The notes below the pieces were generated by a model. It saw only the letters and a list, made by a program, of their open reading frames with translations. It was not told the DNA's origin and searched no databases. From positions 25,046,784-25,110,783 of the forward strand of contig OX365953.1 of assembly GCA_947247005.1 (NCBI GenBank): a stretch of 64,000 bases of DNA, read 5' to 3'. A program made the translations under genes and the position numbers. This DNA is from Spisula solida. Its lineage: Eukaryota > Mollusca > Bivalvia > Venerida > Mactridae. Each line of letters starts with the position of its first letter. The first letter of the stretch is position 1. This document shows, one piece after another, positions 57,939-64,000 of the stretch.

Positions 57939-58550
57939 TTAACGGATTTAAAAACGCGGCACTTGTGTATGTTGGTATATGTATATTCGTAAAGGCTTAT
58001 TCCATGCCGTCATTTTGATACCAACTTAATAAAACCCAACGAGTATTAACTAAATAGCCACACGAATAAGACTTTGGTCCAGAAAACAAAAGCAACATGT
58101 TTATCGGCGCATTGGTTTTATCGTTGAAAATGACAAGCCTGTTTAACAGATCGAATGTTTACGTAAGGCTAGTCTAAATTATATATACACATTCTAAATT
58201 AAATTGAATACAATAAATGATATATCCAACTTTTATTTAAAATGTGTCTATATGACACGGAAACATTGTTGCAGGAAACATACACCGTTGTCTCATAGAC
58301 CTGCATAATGTTTTTATGGTCAATGGGAGGTAACCCTGTAAGAAAGTTTGGTCAAAATGCGACTTTAGTTTTCTGGATCGACGTATTAATTGTACTACAT
58401 ATTTGTTAATACCAATCTCATTTTTATCATCTTAGTACCAACAGGACGCCAATACATCTACCTTTAATCTGCCCAATTCCAATACCGGCATGAACTTGAA
58501 TTGTCTGCTATAAACAACATATCCCAGTGTCGCGTTTTTTAATCCGTTAA
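57939..58550. mobile_element. TIR element 'TTAACGG', copy 3 (612 bp)
   Basis: TTAACGGATTTAAAAACGCG at 57939 and CGCGTTTTTTAATCCGTTAA ending at 58550. Both tips end in TTAA here. It is internally shorter than copies 1 and 2, and closest to copy 4. Confidence 0.8.
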
Positions 58551-59184
58551 GTATACATTTGTACCCGAAACAACTGCATCAAAATACGAAAAATGTCGAT
58601 TTTGGTGGTAACAGAATACATGACAGTTTATTGTTCGCTTCGGAAAATCACAATTTGGTCATTTCCTTGAAAAATGGATGTTGCAAACGGACCGATGACT
58701 TAAAAAAGTAGCACGACATATTGTTTTTATTTCCTTAATTGCTTCAGCATAATTATATAAAACTATGTTCAATTTTATTTTATGGCGCCATCATCGGATA
58801 ATTTACAGAATGAACCAGAATGACAAATGAAGTAATTAAATGTCAGTATCCACGTAAGTGCAACGTTGTTTTATTCAACGAGTATATATAGAAAATACGT
58901 TTTCTTGCCACTATGTTGATAAGATTGTAAGAGTAGAAAGTGGAATATATCAAGTATAGCTTGAATACACTTTAGTCAACGAGTATTTAGAATAGATACA
59001 CATTCTTACGACTAATTTGGTTGGAGTTTAAGAGTAAAAAGCTGAATATATCAGATTAAAATATTAAAGAATAGCTTTAATATACTCAACGAGTATTTAG
59101 AATGGTTACATTTTCTTCCAACTAAATTGATTGTAGTGTAAGAGCAAAAGTAGAAACTATTAATTAAAATGTCTACATATAGCT
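58551..59184. other. 3' flank of the lectin gene
   Basis: AT-rich. The phrase 'caacgagtattNagaat' recurs at about 58877, 58978 and 59088 (spacing ~100-110), a degenerate tandem repeat directly downstream of the lectin stop codon. Confidence 0.5.
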
Positions 59185-60429
59185 TTAATAAACTTCGACT
59201 TCGCACAAGGTGAGATAACCAACAAGTCCATTAATCTGAATTTTCAAAAACTGTCCAATCAAACCTGGTACACACCATATTGTTTCAGCCGCGCCATTGG
59301 TACTAGGCCCTTTGAAATGTCCACAAACGGTTTCCACTCCGTCAGTTGTATTACTTACTGTCAGTGTCAAGTCACGGAGCCGCTCACCACAACAGTCCAG
59401 TCGATTTACTATCACAACTCTGCTGATAAAGTACTGTCCCAACAAATCAACTCTCCACCAAGGATTCGTCTCGTATTGTGTATGCGTACAGCTAGAGCTA
59501 ACCCAGTTTCTATCCCGGTTACCATCAGTAGCAGCACCAGCATGGTTATCACCTGTAGAACTTTCTGTAGCAGGTTTATTTAGAGCTACATTAACGTTAT
59601 TCCTTAGCATGATAGCGGGGTGCATTCTGTCTAATTTATCTGACAATATGTCTGTATCCAAACTATTTTGTTCTCTCTTGACGCTGGCCTGTTCAATCAT
59701 TTTATCCAAGTCAAAGACGTTATTAGACAATTCAGTCAAACGCTTACTTACTCGCGCCATCTCATCCATCATAACGTCAACATTTTCTTTTACATTCGCT
59801 TCAAATCTAAGAATGTGTTCAACTTTATCAGACAATTCTGTCAAATACTGTCTTATAGCCACCGTATCATCCTTCAAAACATTGTGATCGTCTTGTACGT
59901 TTGCTTCCAGTCCAACAATATTCCCAATTTTATCAGACAAATCCGTTAATTGCTCGGTAATCGCCACCGTCTCATCATTCAAACCATCGAGTTTGTCTTC
60001 CACATTCGCTTCTATTCTAAATACTGATTGTGTATTCTTTATCCTGGCATTTTTCTCATCGGAAATGCCACTGTGAACTATCTTCATTAGATGTTCCAAT
60101 CGAGCCATACCATTTTCAAGCCTTGTACTGTTGACGCCAATTTGATGATGATTACATTCCACTGGTTCTGTAGTTATGTCGTCCTGATTGTTCCTATCAT
60201 CCGCGGTTCTATCAGCCGATCCGGCAGTATGCTTGTCAACCTCGGCAGTTTCTTCATTCTCAGTTAAAAGCAGTTTGTTCGGTGTTTCCATAGTTTCAAT
60301 CAGTTCTTGGTACAACCCCGACAGTTTATCACATTTATCGAAATATTTCTGCATCCACTCGGTACGGCTTTCAAATCCATAAACGAGTAACAACAAGGCG
60401 TTTAGCAGCACAAACAAACGCATTTTCAT
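59185..60429 (-). CDS. Secreted coiled-coil F-type lectin (fucolectin domain), single exon
   Basis: ATG at 60429-60427 to TAA at 59187-59185, 414 residues. Residues 1-20 form a signal peptide (MKMRLFVLLNALLLLVYG). A low-complexity acidic linker follows to about 95. About 105-270 is a coiled coil containing three ~35-residue repeats, each with an 'EANV' start and an 'LT-L-(S/D)-DK'-type end. About 280-414 is the F-type lectin domain: 'NVALNKPATESST', 'ATDGNRD', 'NPWWRVDL', 'NRLDCCGERL', 'CEVEVY'. The fucose motif HX26RXDX4R is complete: H316, R343, D345, R350, with the adjacent Cys pair (346-347). F-type lectins bind fucosylated glycans with calcium and serve in innate immunity or gamete recognition; the coiled coil would multimerise the heads. 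A truncated near-identical copy lies at the right edge. Confidence 0.92.
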   Translation of the reverse strand: MKMRLFVLLNALLLLVYGFESRTEWMQKYFDKCDKLSGLYQELIETMETPNKLLLTENEETAEVDKHTAGSADRTADDRNNQDDITTEPVECNHHQIGVNSTRLENGMARLEHLMKIVHSGISDEKNARIKNTQSVFRIEANVEDKLDGLNDETVAITEQLTDLSDKIGNIVGLEANVQDDHNVLKDDTVAIRQYLTELSDKVEHILRFEANVKENVDVMMDEMARVSKRLTELSNNVFDLDKMIEQASVKREQNSLDTDILSDKLDRMHPAIMLRNNVNVALNKPATESSTGDNHAGAATDGNRDRNWVSSSCTHTQYETNPWWRVDLLGQYFISRVVIVNRLDCCGERLRDLTLTVSNTTDGVETVCGHFKGPSTNGAAETIWCVPGLIGQFLKIQINGLVGYLTLCEVEVY

Positions 60430-60480
60430 TTTCACTGATGTTTATTTGTTCGATAAAATCTTAGGACTCCAGTCACGCGG

Positions 60481-60490
60481 CTATATAAAA
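60481..60490 (-). promoter_or_regulatory. Candidate TATA element of the lectin gene
   Basis: The minus strand reads TTTTATATAG about 52-61 bases upstream of the ATG, which would place the start site roughly 25 bases before the coding region. Position only; no other promoter element is certain. Confidence 0.35.
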
Positions 60491-60782
60491 TAAGCACTAG
60501 TATAATTGCTATGAAACTCTCGACTCCTTGTCACCTTGAACCACTTGAACAGAATGTATGTAGTGCATGTTGGCAGTAAATAAATTTGACACACAAACTC
60601 TTGACAAATGTATACATAGCCACAGATGCTTGAAAACAAGTATAGGCATAATAAGTTATTATACACAGTCATGTATGTTTGTACGATAGCTCATGATACA
60701 GTTTAAACACCAAATGTGGAAATATAATTAAGAAATAATGACTATCAACCCGGATACTTTCATGTATGGCTCGAAACGCTAT

Positions 60783-61053
60783 TCATCGCTAAGCGGCATC
60801 CATATAGCCGAGACATCCATATAACGTAGGTTTTCCGGTGAACTTCAGAATCAAACCTTTCATGCTTAAACCTATGTTATATGGATGTCTCGGCTATATG
60901 GATGCCGCTTAGTGATGACCAATATACTCTAGTATTAGTAGTCCCTACGTATGTCACATAAGCCGTGTCCCTCTGACAGTTGTAGGTGGGGTTACGGAAA
61001 TTACCATAACCTTCGTTATATGGACGCGTCTATATGGATGCCGCTTAGCGATG
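60783..61053. mobile_element. Foldback element with triplicated 25-bp tip
   Basis: CATCGCTAAGCGGCATCCAT opens at 60784. Its inverse occurs at 60894-60918 and again at 61030-61053. The first two form a near-perfect 47-bp-arm hairpin (60783-60919); the third gives the outer end. Confidence 0.75.
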
Positions 61054-63074
61054 ACCCTATCCAAGACCCCGTTACCTGTGCTGACTAAACACACCTCAAT
61101 GCACGTACAGAGATCGATGTCTTGATCAATTACGCCCCGTCAATGTCTCTTGTTTAGTCTTTTAACTGGGCGTTTTATTTAGAAATAGAAAAGTTTAATG
61201 ACTGAGATTCGGTAAATAATTAATTTCAAATGGAATGTTAAATTGTTGTCATTTAAATTGTTCAATGAAATGTAAAGTATACCAAAGATTCATTAGGATT
61301 TGTTGAATTGCTCGCTTCTTTATGGATATTTCGAGATGAATGTTATAATTTCTGTGTATTTTTTCGGATTATATATTATATATTTTTCGGTATTTTCCGG
61401 TGAGTGAAATATGAGACCTTCTACAAAATGAATTTGAAAGTGTGTTCAGGATTATGTAATAGTCCCTTTGGGCTATTTTCTACTTCAAAATCAGACTATT
61501 TGAACTAGGTGCTGACAAAATTTAACCTTCAAACAGAGACTACACAGATCTAGGCCTATAGTCTCTGCTTCAAAGTGCAATTTACTGAAGTGTATTTGCA
61601 AATATTACTGAGCATGTATTCAATATCTAAGATTAAATTCCCAAATCATACAAAACGTAAATGGGATTCAATAACTATACATATAGGTCCTACGTGTTTT
61701 AGTTGATTCTCAAAAAGGGGTAGGAATATATACATGTACGAATACGCGAACATGTATAGTCGCGACAATACCGAGGATCAAAAACGCAAACTATTATATC
61801 CGCAAATATTTCTAGGAATACAGCCAACAAAATAAACAAAACAAAAGCGACATAGCATGATAATATGTGTAATAACTTATCGCAGAAAGGTGCTTGGTTG
61901 AACAAAAGTAAACACATAATCTTTTCCTAAAACATCGCGCACAAATGGTAAATCATCAATTGAGATGTATTATTTTTCCAACCTTTCAAACTATATCTTT
62001 GGTGTAGTATAACGTTTATGATAAAATCTATACTGTCTAGACTCTATCAACCTTAACCATGCTTTTATTCTAAATAATAATATTTATGAGCATAGACATT
62101 GTATCTTATTTTCAGAAGTAGCCATCCATTAGCCTGGCTTGATCGCGACCTAGGATCGAAACCGCAACATGACTCTATTTCCGTGATGACGCACAGGGCA
62201 CTCGATCACTATTTCGTTAAACAGTTTCACATAGGTGTAATTAAATTTCCGAAAGGAACTATTAAATAATTGTTTTACTACACATCAATTAAAAGCGGTA
62301 AAATGTATGTTCTTTATAAGTGGATATTACCTCTGGTAAAAATTCGCGAATACTGAAATCCAATTGCAGACTGGAAATATAAGCAATTTTGACAATTTCT
62401 TAGTACGAGTTTCACGTTGGCAAAAGTTATGTCAGATTAAATGTAACCGACTTTAGTATACACGTCGTAGCTGTTTCACGTACCAGTATACAGTAGTAAT
62501 CAACATACGTAATCTTCATCTTTAATACATTTTTAGTATGAAGATTAGCAGCTGCTCCTTGGTTTTACAAGTGTATAGTCCGTTAGCGACTAGGCTGGAC
62601 CCCCATAAACCTTAAATACCTTTTTAAGTAATAATGCAATTTGAATGAAATTTGGTATGATACACTGAATTACCTTTACCAACTCTGTGTTTAAACTTCA
62701 GATTTTTTACGTACTCATTATTTTTTTCCCATTGTGTTTAATGTATTAAATTTGTATTTTAATTTACAAATGGACAGGGAGTAAAACCAGCCAATACGAT
62801 CAGGTAGTTAGACTTATGCTATTTTAGACCATTATAAGCCGCAAATAGACAATCACAGAGCAGTATTGCCATCGTCCAAATCTCGTATCCAACACTTTTG
62901 AGCTGAATAACCTGTACATTTGATATTTTGTTGTTTTGAGTAGTAAGTGCATATTTTAATCCTATTGCTAGGGTCAAATTGCATAATCTGGTCAGAAATA
63001 CAATGTACAACTTCTTAATGTGCATGAATAATGGTACATGTACAAATTAGTCAGTCACGTGGTCTACGTAAGTC
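61054..63074. other. Intergenic, no gene seen
   Basis: AT-rich. A tRNA B-box-like 'GGTTTCGATCCTAG' on the minus strand near 62150-62165 has an A-like GATCGAGTGCC about 30 bases upstream (62191-62201), but the stems are not convincing. Confidence 0.4.
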
Positions 63075-63166
63075 GGATAGACTTCTCGCATCAATGGTTA
63101 TGAGATTAGACGCTCGCTGAAGCTCGCTGTCTAAATCTCATAACCAGCGATACTCATTGTCTATCC
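63075..63166. repeat. 92-bp foldback element
   Basis: Outer GGATAGAC/GTCTATCC and inner GGTTATGAGATTAGAC/GTCTAAATCTCATAACC stems surround the loop 'gctcgctgaagctcgct'. Confidence 0.7.
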
Positions 63167-63450
63167 TATACGTATTTGTAATAACTGTAACGGGACATAT
63201 ATGGATAACTTTGACCTACATTTTACTGATCATCAATGTGTATATAGTTGAGGTCCACCTTCTGATTGTAATGAGCATTTGTATAAACAAAATATTAAGT
63301 CTTAAAGTGAGCTTAAAAATAAACACATACACTTTGATGTATGGGCCTCATTATATATTTGCAATCGTCTAGTTTCTTTATAAGAATGCAGGGCAATACT
63401 ATTTTACATGTATACTTGTTGCTCTTTTACATAGCCACTTATAGTTCTTG

Positions 63451-64000
63451 TTAGAACAAATCAACTCTCCACCAAGGATTCGTCTCGTATTGTGTATGCG
63501 TACAGCTAGAGCTAACCCAGTTTCTATCCCGGTTACCATCAGTAGCAGCACCAGCATGGTTATCACCTGTAGAACTTTCTGTAGCAGGTTTATTTAGAGC
63601 TACATTAACGTTATTCCTTAGCATGATAGCGGTGTGCATTCTGTCTAATTTATCTGACAATATGTCTGTATCCAAACTATTTTGTTCTCTCTTGACGCTG
63701 GCCTGTTCAATCATTTTATCCAAGTCAAAGACGTTATTAGACAATTCAGTCAAACGCTTACTTACTCGCGCCATCTCATCCATCATAACGTCAACATTTT
63801 CTTTTACATTCGCTTCAAATCTAAGAATGTGTTCAACTTTATCAGACAATTCTGTCAAATACTGTCTTATAGCCACCGTATCATCCTTCAAAACATTGTG
63901 ATCGTCTTGTACGTTTGCTTCCAGTCCAACAATATTCCCAATTTTATCAGACAAATCCGTTAATTGCTCGGTAATCGCCACCGTCTCATCATTCAAACCA
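63451..64000 (-). pseudogene. F-type lectin copy 2, broken in the lectin domain and cut by the window edge
   Basis: 63455-64000 matches 59441-59986 of the complete lectin gene with a constant offset of 4014. I see one base change (63633-63635 region, P to T in 'RMHxAIM'). Homology ends exactly after the codons for 'NPWWRVDL'; foreign sequence then adds F and a TAA at 63453-63451. The last ~85 residues are lost, including R343, D345 and R350 of the fucose motif, so the encoded protein could not bind sugar in the known way. The N-terminal half lies right of the window. A splice rescue is not evident. A very recent duplication or an assembly duplication would both look like this. Confidence 0.8.

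Noticed and set aside
59297..59949. Antisense ORFs over the lectin gene
   Set aside because: Shadow frames of a gene with clear domains on the minus strand.
60430..60435. Lectin start two codons upstream
   Set aside because: The codon at 60435-60433 is GTG; the first ATG is at 60429 and gives a better signal peptide start.

Overview
This is a eukaryotic, AT-rich (mostly non-coding) window, most likely from a bivalve mollusc. That assignment is inference. It rests on GT-AG introns, a SLC26-type anion transporter, an F-type (fucose-binding) lectin, a cadherin-like/mucin membrane protein, and a dense load of repeats: tRNA-derived SINEs, non-LTR retrotransposon tails, a 'pearl'-like element with a ~170-bp core repeat and CCGT microsatellite, and many small inverted-repeat DNA transposons. 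There are no operons, RBSs or CRISPR arrays.

Layout. 1-17 kb: two tandem, same-orientation copies of an SLC26 locus. The left copy is cut by the window edge, with only its first 82 codons visible (1-246, minus). The right copy is complete in one coding exon (10619-12685, minus). About 3 kb of upstream sequence is duplicated with each gene; the right copy has since gained a 0.9-kb pearl-like insertion and a local duplication. Between the genes lie SINEs, a LINE tail, a 10 x 30 bp minisatellite and a 2.4-kb element with ~500-bp terminal inverted repeats. 17-31 kb: no convincing gene; decayed LINE endonuclease, inverted-repeat elements, a CGTACG-rich MITE family. 31-37.5 kb: a cluster in which four TIR or IR regions carry pairs of tRNA-like sequences (A box, B box, T-run) pointing at each other; two of these regions are ~1.15-kb copies of one element forming a 3.5-kb inverted repeat. 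38-43 kb: further inverted-repeat elements.

43.3-52.7 kb (minus) holds a six-exon gene that I assembled from splice sites with compatible phases. It encodes a signal peptide, two cadherin-like domains, a ~1,000-residue Thr/Ser/Pro mucin stalk, one transmembrane helix and a short tail. 52.7-59 kb is repeats, including a 23 x 33 bp minisatellite. 59.2-60.4 kb (minus) encodes a secreted coiled-coil F-type lectin with an intact HX26RXDX4R sugar motif. A nearly identical second copy enters from the right edge (63451-64000) but is broken inside the lectin domain.

The genes are independent units. The mucin and lectin are both extracellular, epithelial or immune-type proteins, while SLC26 is a plasma-membrane anion transporter; no common pathway can be claimed. 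The observation most deserving follow-up is the repeated convergent tRNA-like pairs at 31-37.4 kb.
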